Below are positions 1 through 7,512 of a stretch of DNA of 18,432 nucleotides, piece after piece. The notes below the pieces were generated by a model. It saw nothing but the letters and a program-made list of their open reading frames with translations. It was not told where the DNA came from and did no database searches. A program made the translations under genes and the position numbers. Numbering within the stretch: position 1 is the stretch's first letter; every line of letters starts with the position of its first letter. Origin of the DNA: an uncultured Bacilli bacterium (GTDB lineage: Bacteria; Bacillota_I; Bacilli_A; RF39; UBA660); the NCBI GenBank assembly GCA_947630885.1, contig CANRJI010000008.1, forward strand, positions 1 to 18,432, given 5' to 3'.

Positions 1-590
1 ACTTTGACTTCGCCCGCTCCTGATATAGATGCTGTTTTATCTTCGGCACTTGCTTTAATATTTACCGATTCTGTTCCGTTAGGAAGTTCGATATTATACT
101 CTAAGGTATCTTTTGAAAAGGCTGGATTTATTTGACTTCCTTCTATTTCAAGAGAAGATAAATTGTTATTACTACTATATGTTTTAGGTGGCAAGACAAC
201 GGGCTCATTTACTTTGATAGTAATACTCTTATTACTTATATTTTGCCAGCTATCAGATGAAAGACTCGTAAGTCTAGCACCACTTACAGTACAAGTTATT
301 GTTCCAGAAGATGATCCTTTAACGGAAACAGAAAATCCTTTGGAATAAACATCGTTACTACCACTATCAAACTCCATGTTAGCGCCAGCTGATCCGGCTC
401 CACTACACATTAGTGTTCCTTCGATACTGACAATTGGAGAATCAGATGAAACAGTAGCGGTAACAGTTACTGATGAGCCTTTTGTAATCGATGAACTACT
501 GCTTTTTAAATCGACACTAGCAGCCCTAACTTGAGAACCAAAGACTAAAAAGGTAATTAAAGTTATTAATAGATATATTCTTTTTTTCAT
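1..590 (-). CDS. Secreted surface protein with Ig-like and cadherin-like domains (3' end outside window)
   Basis: This reading frame is open from the ATG at 590 to the window edge (196 codons seen, no stop), so the C-terminus is missing. Residues 1-24 form a signal peptide: a basic MKKR start, a hydrophobic core, and a likely cleavage near VRA-A. Residues 25-127 are Ser/Thr-rich beta-strand sequence of bacterial Ig-like character with two cysteines (C62, C100) that could pair. From about residue 142 the pattern NLSSLEIEG...NPAFSKDTLEYNIEL matches a cadherin-like beta-sandwich domain (PF12733 type), the same kind found twice in the gene upstream. The Shine-Dalgarno AGGAGGT overlaps the stop codon of that upstream gene, nine bases away, so the two are probably co-transcribed and translationally coupled. 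The protein is exported, presumably to the cell surface; its binding partner is unknown. Domain naming is by pattern, not by profile search. Confidence 0.8.
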   Translation of the reverse strand, partial: MKKRIYLLITLITFLVFGSQVRAASVDLKSSSSSITKGSSVTVTATVSSDSPIVSIEGTLMCSGAGSAGANMEFDSGSNDVYSKGFSVSVKGSSSGTITCTVSGARLTSLSSDSWQNISNKSITIKVNEPVVLPPKTYSSNNNLSSLEIEGSQINPAFSKDTLEYNIELPNGTESVNIKASAEDKTASISGAGEVK

Positions 591-599
591 ATAGACCTC

Positions 600-3086
600 C
601 TACTGTTTTATTTTAGCATAGCCATAATAATCTCTTAAAACAGCTAAATAATCAAGTTTATCTATGGTACCGTCACGATTGACATCGGCAGCAGCACTAT
701 ATACACCTTCATATTTGGTGTAACCATAGTAGTGTCTTAAAATTGCTAAATAATCTAATTTATCGATAACGGCATCGCCATTAATATCACCATAGATAAG
801 TACTTCATAGGTTTTTTCTTCACTACCATTATTAATTGTTACTTTATCGCCCGTAGCGAAAGTTCCTGATTTTACTTTTCCATCTTTATCTTTAATAACA
901 GTCGATAAACCAGTACTTACCTTCTTTAAATTATTACTTAGACTATCAATACTTGTATTAATATCGATACCATAAATATATTTATCATTATATTTGACAC
1001 CAGAATTATTAAGAGCTTTATCAAGAGCTATTTCTTTACGAGTAATATTTAATACATAAGTTTTTTGTTCACCATTTTCGGCAGATACAATGATATTAAT
1101 TTTATTTAATCCAACAATTAAATCAACCTCTTGAGGAAGATTAGCGGTAGCTTTTTCATCATCAAGTTCATACTTAATTGTTATCTTGCTAAGTTCAAAG
1201 TCCGCGGTTAAATTGTATTCTAAAGTATCAGGATTAAATGTAAATGGTATCTTTTCAATAATGATATTTTTAAGTTTATTATTTCCTGATAAAACGATAT
1301 CTTCTTCTTTTCCTTGACGATTAACGATAACGGTATAGGTTTTTTTACTACCGTTTTCCGCGGTTACGACAATATCAAACTTGTTTTCACCATTGGTAAG
1401 TTTCTTAGTACCAAGGCCATTTATTTTAGCATTTCCATTAACACTACTAGCAGTTAAATCGATACTAGATTTAGAAGATGCTACTTCAGTTCGATATTCA
1501 AGTTTATCGTAAGCAAAGCCATCTATGACATTGTTATCTATTTTGATACTATTTAAATAGTTATTTGGACTTTTATCACTTGGAGCATCTACTTTTGCTT
1601 CTGGCATATTATTGTAAATAGGAATAACGAAAGCAAGGGATTCACCAAGTAAACCTTCTATCTCTTCATAACTAGTATATGTCTTTACTCCTTCGGTAAG
1701 AGGAGCAGTTATATTTTGCATATACTGATGAGTATATTTTCCACTAGTGCGGGAAACATCAAATTTTTGGAAATACAAGGTATTTTGTCCAATACTAATA
1801 TAATCTTCACTTAAAAATTTAGCACCACCTAAAATTGATTTATATGGTGTATCCCAAGGTCTTCCATAAGATGTTTCATTATGATTAACTCCTCCCATAG
1901 CCCAGACTAAACCTTGAATTTCAGGATGTTCTCCGGTAGCTCTAATATTATAAAAGTTAAAATAACCGGAATATGTATTTCCACCATAACTAAAATTTTG
2001 ACCAAGGGAAGCGGTTGAACCACCAATACCTTGTTCTTGAACAATACGACTCGCTAAATGAACAGGACTGACATCATATTTAGTTGCAGCTTCAATAAAA
2101 GCACTAGTATATGGATCTTGACTATATTTACTATATAAGGCTGGCATAAAACTTTTTCCTAAAATTTTATCGACTACTTCTGCGGTTTGAAATGAATCTT
2201 CATATGATAGTGATTCAAAAATAAATATATTTTTACTATTTAAGTAATTGCGGGGATCCATGAAATATTCAATTGCTTCACGACTTGCATACCACCAATT
2301 TGTTTCAGTTGGGTGACGATAATATTCATCAGTAGCCCAATTATAACTATATGATTCAAGGCTTCGATAACCAATTCCATAGGTATAGTAAACGAGATTT
2401 CGGTCTCTTACTGCTTCATTATCAATAACAGTTTTCCAATCTAAATTAGTTTGGAAAGGTAAAAAATTCCAAGTTGGATGTTCGACATGCAACCTAACTA
2501 AATCATCGAGATAGCTATCGGGAAAACCAGCATTTTTTAAACTGGTACGATAGGCTTTAACATCTTCATCATCATAATCAACTTCAACTTCCGTTATGAC
2601 ATAAGTACCACAGACATAACCTGTTCTTCCATTTTCATAAGTTACTTTATACCAATTAGCACAAGGTCCATAACTACCAACATCAGTATCTAAAATTTGC
2701 ATTTCGGTGTCACAAGATAGACGATCGACAGTAGGTCCCTCTAATCTTTCACGAAAGCCTAATGGATCGTCATTTTCAACACAAGATACTTTTCCTTTTA
2801 AATTAGGCTTTGTATCTTTATTTATCTTTATATATGTACCACAGGAATAACCAAGTAAATTTCCTTGTTTAACTTGATACCAAGTACAAGATGAATCACT
2901 TCCAGCATTGTCATTTAATACTTCGACTGTCGAATTGCAAGCAAGGCCACCAAGGACTCTCCCTCCGATACTTTCTCTAACATTTAAAGGTTCATTATCG
3001 TCAGTACAAATAACTGTTCCTGTACTTGCCTTAACAGTAGTAAGAAAAATTAATGATATGATTAATGCAAAACAAATCTTCTTCAT
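600..3086 (-). CDS. Secreted beta-N-acetylglucosaminidase with SH3, cadherin-like and dockerin-like domains
   Basis: An 828-residue exported cell-wall hydrolase, presumably cutting the glycan backbone of peptidoglycan. Residues 1-20 are a signal peptide. Two bacterial SH3 domains follow (about 23-90 and 98-165), each with cysteines and a WY motif, probably for wall binding. Residues about 250-495 resemble the LytD-like glucosaminidase family (GH73-like); E351 in RIVQEQGIGG is the likely catalytic acid. Two cadherin-like beta-sandwich domains occupy about 508-590 and 600-684. The C-terminus (765-828) carries two calcium-loop repeats of type I dockerin form, D-x-N-x-D-x-x-I-D-x-x-D (D767...D778 and D801...D812), each followed by LDYLAxLRxYYG. 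The start is fixed by the signal peptide and by AGAGG nine bases upstream. The next gene encodes another cadherin-like-domain protein. The enzyme class is well supported; exact bond specificity is not. Confidence 0.88.
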   Translation of the reverse strand: MKKICFALIISLIFLTTVKASTGTVICTDDNEPLNVRESIGGRVLGGLACNSTVEVLNDNAGSDSSCTWYQVKQGNLLGYSCGTYIKINKDTKPNLKGKVSCVENDDPLGFRERLEGPTVDRLSCDTEMQILDTDVGSYGPCANWYKVTYENGRTGYVCGTYVITEVEVDYDDEDVKAYRTSLKNAGFPDSYLDDLVRLHVEHPTWNFLPFQTNLDWKTVIDNEAVRDRNLVYYTYGIGYRSLESYSYNWATDEYYRHPTETNWWYASREAIEYFMDPRNYLNSKNIFIFESLSYEDSFQTAEVVDKILGKSFMPALYSKYSQDPYTSAFIEAATKYDVSPVHLASRIVQEQGIGGSTASLGQNFSYGGNTYSGYFNFYNIRATGEHPEIQGLVWAMGGVNHNETSYGRPWDTPYKSILGGAKFLSEDYISIGQNTLYFQKFDVSRTSGKYTHQYMQNITAPLTEGVKTYTSYEEIEGLLGESLAFVIPIYNNMPEAKVDAPSDKSPNNYLNSIKIDNNVIDGFAYDKLEYRTEVASSKSSIDLTASSVNGNAKINGLGTKKLTNGENKFDIVVTAENGSKKTYTVIVNRQGKEEDIVLSGNNKLKNIIIEKIPFTFNPDTLEYNLTADFELSKITIKYELDDEKATANLPQEVDLIVGLNKINIIVSAENGEQKTYVLNITRKEIALDKALNNSGVKYNDKYIYGIDINTSIDSLSNNLKKVSTGLSTVIKDKDGKVKSGTFATGDKVTINNGSEEKTYEVLIYGDINGDAVIDKLDYLAILRHYYGYTKYEGVYSAAADVNRDGTIDKLDYLAVLRDYYGYAKIKQ

Positions 3087-3105
3087 ACTATATTACCTCT
3101 AGTAC

Positions 3106-3114
3106 ATTATAACA
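3106..3114 (-). promoter_or_regulatory. Extended -10 promoter for the glucosaminidase gene
   Basis: On the minus strand TGTTATAAT (extended -10, TGnTATAAT) lies about 20 bases upstream of the start codon at 3086. No good -35 is visible at 16-18 bases, which fits an extended -10 promoter. It would give a very short leader carrying AGAGG. Transcripts entering from upstream and passing the terminator at 3188-3215 are an alternative source. Confidence 0.5.
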
Positions 3115-3187
3115 TTTTTCGCTAATTTTTGCTACTGTTATCATATCTTTTTTCGACCTTTACATACTAAATAGTAAAGTTTTAATT

Positions 3188-3215
3188 AAAAAAAGTGAGC
3201 AGTATATACTCACTT
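3188..3215 (-). terminator. Rho-independent terminator downstream of the BrkB-family gene
   Basis: On the minus strand a perfect 7-bp stem AAGTGAG/CTCACTT with a 9-base loop is followed directly by seven T residues counting the stem end. It lies about 110 bases after the stop codon of the BrkB-family gene and about 100 bases before the glucosaminidase start codon. It could end the membrane operon or act as an attenuator in a glucosaminidase leader. Confidence 0.8.
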
Positions 3216-3318
3216 AAGTCATAAAGACTTCAAAAAATTGAAGGAGACAATAGTATTACTATTTTTTTAATAGTCTGTGAAAAGGATACTAAGTAATACT
3301 ATCAATGTATCCATCTTT
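3216..3318 (-). other. Hairpin-rich intergenic segment, possible structured RNA or leader
   Basis: Between the BrkB-family stop codon and the terminator there are several perfect inverted repeats: GGATAC (3284-3289) with GTATCC (3307-3312); an 11-bp pair ATAGTATTACT (3250-3260) with AGTAATACTAT (3292-3302); ACTATT (3258-3263) with AATAGT (3269-3274); CTTCAA (3228-3233) with TTGAAG (3238-3243); and AAGTC/GACTT (3216-3230). The 11-bp pair excludes the first and third local stems, so two folds compete. A TATAAT without a clear -35 lies just upstream on the minus strand. It matches no riboswitch motif that I know. It could be only an AT-rich 3' untranslated region. Confidence 0.4.
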
Positions 3319-3327
3319 ATTATATCT

Positions 3328-4140
3328 CTAATGATATTTATTATACTTCATCGTATTGATGACAATACCGAGAATGAGAATATAACTTAAGGCATAAACC
3401 CAAATTAATAAAATAATAATACTCGATAAGCCACCATAAATAATATCGTATCTTCCAAAGAAACTAATATAATAACCAAAGAGTGCGGTAAATAAAATCC
3501 AACCAACGGTCGTTACAAATGCTCCAATTGTCGTATCGGCTCCTTTTATTTTAGTCGATGGGGCCATAATATATATTAATTTTATATTAAAGAATATAAG
3601 TAAAAAGGAAACAGGCCATTTAATGGCATTATAAATGAGATTAATATTTTGAAGGGTATCAGGAGATATATTATAATTACTTATTAATTCGATGATTTTG
3701 TGTCCTAAAATAGGTACAATAAGTAAGAAAAGGATAAGGGTAATAATAATTATTAAGATAAAGAAAGCACGAAGACGATCTTTAATCGATGATGCACTTT
3801 CAATTTTATAGAGATTATTAGATGCATTAATAATCGCATACATTCCATTCGTGGCAATAATAAATGTTGCAAAACTTAAAACGCCGACTGATACGTCAAA
3901 ACTATTACCCGAAATAGCATTTATGATAACTCTACTAGCATAACTAGGAAGGATATCGGAAATTAAATTAATTAAAGTATCGATCGATATGGAAAAAGTT
4001 GAAGCAATAACGGCAGTAATAGTGATGATAGGAATAATTGCTAAAACGAGATTATAAGATAAATAAGCAGGCAAAATTCTAAGTTCTTTTAAACTTAGAA
4101 TTTTTAAAATGCGAAGATAAAGTTTTTTTATTTTATCCAT
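3328..4140 (-). CDS. YihY/BrkB-family integral membrane protein
   Basis: A 270-residue inner-membrane protein with about six hydrophobic segments (near 29-49, 88-110, 130-155, 180-205, 215-237 and 240-265). The C-terminal pattern YGGLSSIIILLIWVYALSYILILG is typical of the YihY/BrkB (UPF0761) family, and the length is normal for it. The family was once annotated as ribonuclease BN, which is now known to be wrong; its transport or envelope role remains unclear. I place the start at the ATG at 4140, one base after the stop of the upstream gene. Longer in-frame starts inside that gene would add a charged non-family extension. It is the last gene of an operon with the GGDEF-domain receptor and a small anchored protein, and is followed by a terminator. 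Confidence 0.85.
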   Translation of the reverse strand: MDKIKKLYLRILKILSLKELRILPAYLSYNLVLAIIPIITITAVIASTFSISIDTLINLISDILPSYASRVIINAISGNSFDVSVGVLSFATFIIATNGMYAIINASNNLYKIESASSIKDRLRAFFILIIIITLILFLLIVPILGHKIIELISNYNISPDTLQNINLIYNAIKWPVSFLLIFFNIKLIYIMAPSTKIKGADTTIGAFVTTVGWILFTALFGYYISFFGRYDIIYGGLSSIIILLIWVYALSYILILGIVINTMKYNKYH

Positions 4141-4141
4141 T

Positions 4142-6163
4142 TTAGCCTTGCTCTTTTTTCTTTCGCATATCAATAGTAGCTTCGTTAATAGCATCATCAA
4201 CAGTTTTAACATCATCCATAATCATACTATAGCCAACACTGGCACCATAACCATAAGGTAATTCTTTTAATTCTTTATATATTTTACGTGTATAGGCAAC
4301 GACATCTTTTTCATCGTAACCAACCATATAAATAAGGAATTCATTACCGTCAGTTCTCACAATATCGGTATTAGCTTCTTGGCTGACAATTAATATACTA
4401 GCAGCTTTTTTAATAACCATATCTCCTTCTTCATGGCCATGATTATCATTAATATCTTTAATATTATTTAAATCGACAACGACAAACCCTTGAGGATAAA
4501 TAACATTATCATCCCACTCTTTTATCTTAACATTTAAGTATGCTCTATTTTTTAACGAGGTCATAGTATCAATATATTTTAATTTATCGTTGTTATGAAG
4601 AATAGTCTCTTTTTTCTTACGTTTTCTTAAAATATAAATTATAAGAGCTATTGATAATAAGACTAAAACCGTAATTATAAAGGCTAATAAGGTTCTAGGA
4701 TTATAATTTTCTCCATTAGTATTATAAGCAAATTTTAATGAATCATAACTGACAGAAGAAACATAGTAGCTAAACATTTCGGCAAAAATGGTATTTTTAT
4801 TAACATCACGAATGATAAAGCGATATTCATAAGGCAATGTACTGCTATAAAGTTCATTGTAATTACTAAATTTTCGAACTTTGTAATAATCATAAGTATC
4901 TTTATCAATAACGACAACGGAATTATTTTTGATATGACGAAGAAGTTCATCAGTATCATCATATGATTTAGTACTGACACCATTATTGGCAAGATAGTCA
5001 TTTAAGTAACTATCTTTAACGGTTACAACTTCTCGGCCTTGCAAACTTTTTACGGAACTTACAATAAAAGTATCTTTGGCTAAAACGACATATTCTTCTT
5101 TAAAAGGAGAGCTAGTATAAATGGTATCAATAGATAGTCCATTACTATTAAAGTTAGCGAAAGCAAGATCTAATTCACCTGAAGATAGGGCTTTCTTTAA
5201 ACTAGCAACATCTTTATATGCTGTCAAAGTGAAATCAACATCAAATAAATCTTCAAAGCCACTTAAATAGTTCGATAAAGTTCCAACAAATTCATTATTA
5301 GAAATATCTTCGTAAGGCATATAAGTAATGTATCCAAAATTATATGAACTTTCATTATATCCCATACGATCTACTTCACTAATTTCTTTGTCGATAAAAA
5401 ATTCATTTAAAAAGTTTTCCTTATAAGAATTAATATATTTTTCCTCACGATATTTTAGATAATATTTTTTAAAAATATTAAGAAATGTTCCATTATTAAT
5501 AGTTAAAACATATTTCTTTGAAATATCACTTAAATGATATAAAATATTTAAATCGTTTTCAAGAATAAAATCAATATATTCGTTATATGGAATAAAAGCA
5601 TATTCGATTTCTTCATTACCAAAGGCTAATTCTATTTCCTCAATATCATTTTTAGGCATATATGAAACATTAGTTACTTCTGGCAAATGACTAGATACAA
5701 GTGATAAATCACTTGAGAGAACTGCAATAGAGATGTTTTTAATATCACTTATGCGATCGATTTGAGCATCATTATTTGAGACGAGAACATAATTGTCTTC
5801 ATATAAAAGAATATCTTTATCAGTAAGGTTAGTACTTCCATCAATAATACGAAAGGCATTATCACGTAATTTCGAAGGATTAGTAACTGAATATGATACT
5901 TTGTTAAAGTTAATTCCATAGCTTTCAGTAAAGTCTTCAAGTAAATCAAAAGCGACGCCTGAACCATTCTTACCAAAGATTGGTACGTCATTATAAATAC
6001 TTACATCTAAAACTTTTTTACTATTATCTCCGATCCACTTTTTTTCAAGAATGGAGAAACTATAATCATCTTTCGTATAATTTAGTATAAAGATACCAAG
6101 TAAGACAACAAATATTATTCCCACTAAGGTAAGGATAATTATTTTATTATTTCTTTTCTTCAT
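4142..6163 (-). CDS. Membrane receptor with two solute-binding-like domains and a degenerate GGDEF domain
   Basis: A 673-residue signalling protein. Residues 7-29 are an N-terminal membrane anchor; about 50-255 and 270-480 look like two extracellular solute-binding-protein-type (SBP_bac_3) domains; a second membrane segment lies at about 492-513; the cytoplasmic part from 526 is a GGDEF domain. Family hallmarks present are DTMTSLKNR and VDLNNIKDINDNHGHEEGD (D564 is the metal/substrate Asp). The signature loop reads DGNEF (605-609) instead of GGDEF, so two of five residues are changed, including the first Gly and the acidic third position. Diguanylate cyclase activity is therefore doubtful; it may bind nucleotide without making cyclic di-GMP, or act through a partner. 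No EAL domain follows. AGGAAG precedes the ATG, nine bases after the upstream gene; the downstream BrkB-family gene starts one base after its stop. The ligand sensed is unknown. Confidence 0.85.
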   Translation of the reverse strand: MKKRNNKIIILTLVGIIFVVLLGIFILNYTKDDYSFSILEKKWIGDNSKKVLDVSIYNDVPIFGKNGSGVAFDLLEDFTESYGINFNKVSYSVTNPSKLRDNAFRIIDGSTNLTDKDILLYEDNYVLVSNNDAQIDRISDIKNISIAVLSSDLSLVSSHLPEVTNVSYMPKNDIEEIELAFGNEEIEYAFIPYNEYIDFILENDLNILYHLSDISKKYVLTINNGTFLNIFKKYYLKYREEKYINSYKENFLNEFFIDKEISEVDRMGYNESSYNFGYITYMPYEDISNNEFVGTLSNYLSGFEDLFDVDFTLTAYKDVASLKKALSSGELDLAFANFNSNGLSIDTIYTSSPFKEEYVVLAKDTFIVSSVKSLQGREVVTVKDSYLNDYLANNGVSTKSYDDTDELLRHIKNNSVVVIDKDTYDYYKVRKFSNYNELYSSTLPYEYRFIIRDVNKNTIFAEMFSYYVSSVSYDSLKFAYNTNGENYNPRTLLAFIITVLVLLSIALIIYILRKRKKKETILHNNDKLKYIDTMTSLKNRAYLNVKIKEWDDNVIYPQGFVVVDLNNIKDINDNHGHEEGDMVIKKAASILIVSQEANTDIVRTDGNEFLIYMVGYDEKDVVAYTRKIYKELKELPYGYGASVGYSMIMDDVKTVDDAINEATIDMRKKKEQG

Positions 6164-6172
6164 TTCTTCTTC

Positions 6173-6634
6173 CTAACCTTTCGTCCAATAGATGTCATCA
6201 GATGTATGATGTTTATTTCCGGCGATAACTTTGTCGCCTTCTTCATTTTCCCATTTTAGAAAGAAAGACATATCGTAAAAGGCTAATTCTTCTTCTTTAT
6301 AATTGTCGAGGGTTAAACCTGCAAGTTCTTTGGCACGATCGACACTTACATCACTATTTAAAACAATAGTCGTATAAATGTTTTTCCCTTGAAGGCGAAC
6401 CTTTGCAGAAGCACACTGTCCACTACTCATGAGCTCTTCTTCGACGCCATCATAAATTTCTTGAGCTATTTTAACGTCTTCGATACCATCGAGACGATTT
6501 CCATAAGGATCAGATGAGCCACCTACTAATAAGCCAATAAAAATGACAGTAATAAAGATTAATAGAATAATAGTTAGTATTAGTACAATAAATAATCCTT
6601 TATTTCTTTTTATCCAATTTAATATTTTCTTCAT
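6173..6634 (-). CDS. Small membrane-anchored extracytoplasmic protein, unknown function
   Basis: A 153-residue protein I do not recognise. Residues 1-12 are basic, 14-38 form one strongly hydrophobic membrane segment, and the rest is a soluble domain predicted outside the cell (positive-inside rule) with one cysteine and an alternating strand/helix pattern (AKVRLQGKNIYTTIVLNSDV, then KELAGLTLDNY). This looks like a small alpha/beta domain. It is the first gene of an operon with the GGDEF-domain receptor and the BrkB-family protein; AAAGGAGAAAGAAA precedes the ATG and a strong promoter lies just upstream. The context suggests an accessory to the receptor or to envelope sensing, which is inference only. 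Confidence 0.75.
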   Translation of the reverse strand: MKKILNWIKRNKGLFIVLILTIILLIFITVIFIGLLVGGSSDPYGNRLDGIEDVKIAQEIYDGVEEELMSSGQCASAKVRLQGKNIYTTIVLNSDVSVDRAKELAGLTLDNYKEEELAFYDMSFFLKWENEEGDKVIAGNKHHTSDDIYWTKG

Positions 6635-6665
6635 TTTCTTTCTCCTTTTTATCTAATACATTAAT

Positions 6666-6694
6666 ATTATACTATAAAGAATAATATTAATCAA
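6666..6694 (-). promoter_or_regulatory. Promoter of the anchored protein / GGDEF receptor / BrkB operon
   Basis: On the minus strand TTGATT (6689-6694), a 17-base spacer and TATAAT (6666-6671) form a vegetative-type promoter, about 30 bases upstream of the first gene's ATG at 6634. Confidence 0.7.
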
Positions 6695-6697
6695 GAC

Positions 6698-6720
6698 ATG
6701 AACTTATGATATATGAACTT
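6698..6720 (-). repeat. Direct repeat AAGTTCAT upstream of the promoter, possible activator site
   Basis: On the minus strand AAGTTCAT occurs twice (6713-6720 and 6698-6705), 15 bases apart start to start, with the second copy ending three bases before the -35 hexamer. Tandem direct repeats at this position are typical of activator or response-regulator binding, but chance in AT-rich DNA cannot be excluded. Confidence 0.35.
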
Positions 6721-6763
6721 AAGAGATATAGATGATTAGATTAATTTTTTATCACTTAAATAT

Positions 6764-6787
6764 AAAAAACTAAGGATTTATCCTTAG
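6764..6787 (-). terminator. Rho-independent terminator after the IseA-like gene
   Basis: On the minus strand CTAAGGA, a TAAA loop and TCCTTAG are followed by TTTTTT. It lies 15 bases after the stop codon at 6802 and separates this gene from the next operon. Confidence 0.88.
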
Positions 6788-6801
6788 TAAGGTATAAATT
6801 C

Positions 6802-7443
6802 TTAGTTTTGTTTTTCGTATGAACTAATAATCCAATTATCATTTACTTTATCTAATACTAAATTGAATACATCTTTAGTCTTATTACCAGTAGCATCAGT
6901 TATTTCGATTGAGGCATTTGCTCTAACTTGATTAGAAGTTACTTCAATTAATTCGACTTCTTCATTACCATAAGTATTTAGGCCACCTTTCCCAAGATTA
7001 GCACAACATAATCGATCATCTACTTCAATATAATAACTTTCTTTAGCATTTTCTTTGATATCAATTAAGTTCTCACTTAAATTTTTCTCTAGGTAATCTT
7101 TCATTTCGGAATAACTAGTAAAATCATTTGATATATAGCATCCATTAGACTTTAGAACAGGATCAAGTTCAGAATAATCAGAAAGTTCATCAGGCTTTTT
7201 ATAGTTACTAGAAGTTGATGGACCACAGTAAGAGTTACTTGCATTAAAGAAAGTATACGCTAAATAAAATTTACCTTTGATGGTATCAATTAACTCACTA
7301 TTGTCAGTATCACTTGTATCAACTTGATTATTGTTACTAGATAAGGTTGTGCTATAAATTAAATATCCGACAGCACCTAAAACTAGTATTACAAGTACAG
7401 TAAAAATTATTATTAAAACAATATTCTTTTTTTCCCTTCTCAT
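6802..7443 (-). CDS. Membrane-anchored protein with an IseA-like extracellular domain
   Basis: A 213-residue protein with a basic N-terminus, one membrane segment (8-30), a Ser/Asn/Asp-rich linker (33-50) and an extracellular domain with four cysteines (C73, C102, C146, C147). The order of elements in the domain (SYSEMKDYLEKNLSENLI-like helix, then YYIEVDDRLC, then a beta-rich end closing with NDNWIISSY) resembles IseA, a secreted inhibitor of DL-endopeptidase autolysins in Bacillus. A general NTF2-like fold is the alternative. The adjacent pair C146-C147 and two further cysteines could form disulfides. AGGAGATAAGAA precedes the ATG. It has its own promoter, whose -35 lies inside the sigE terminator, and its own terminator. 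If truly IseA-like it would restrain wall hydrolysis; that role is inference. Confidence 0.6.
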   Translation of the reverse strand: MRREKKNIVLIIIFTVLVILVLGAVGYLIYSTTLSSNNNQVDTSDTDNSELIDTIKGKFYLAYTFFNASNSYCGPSTSSNYKKPDELSDYSELDPVLKSNGCYISNDFTSYSEMKDYLEKNLSENLIDIKENAKESYYIEVDDRLCCANLGKGGLNTYGNEEVELIEVTSNQVRANASIEITDATGNKTKDVFNLVLDKVNDNWIISSYEKQN

Positions 7444-7464
7444 TTCTTATCTCCTCTTGTATTA

Positions 7465-7493
7465 ATTATAAAACAAAAAAAACCGCTTTGCAA
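7465..7493 (-). promoter_or_regulatory. Promoter of the IseA-like gene, interlocked with the sigE terminator
   Basis: On the minus strand TTGCAA (7488-7493), exactly 17 bases and TATAAT (7465-7470) precede the ATG at 7443. The -35 hexamer sits in the stem-loop of the sigE terminator and the T-run of that terminator forms most of the spacer. Confidence 0.6.
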
Positions 7494-7500
7494 GGCAAAG
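7475..7500 (-). terminator. Rho-independent terminator of spoIIGA-sigE
   Basis: On the minus strand CTTTGC, a CTT loop and GCAAAG are followed by CGG and eight T residues. It begins about 12 bases after the sigE stop codon. Confidence 0.88.
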
Positions 7501-7512
7501 AACTTTTTTATG

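Noticed and set aside
163..348. Plus-strand open frame of 61 codons
   Set aside because: It lies wholly opposite the truncated surface-protein gene, has no ribosome site, and its low-complexity leucine-rich start is the reverse of Asn/Ser codons.
4735..5991. Two further minus-strand frames (4735-5001 and 5749-5991) inside the GGDEF receptor gene
   Set aside because: They are alternative frames of a gene with clear domain structure, with skewed Met/Ile/Leu composition and no ribosome sites.
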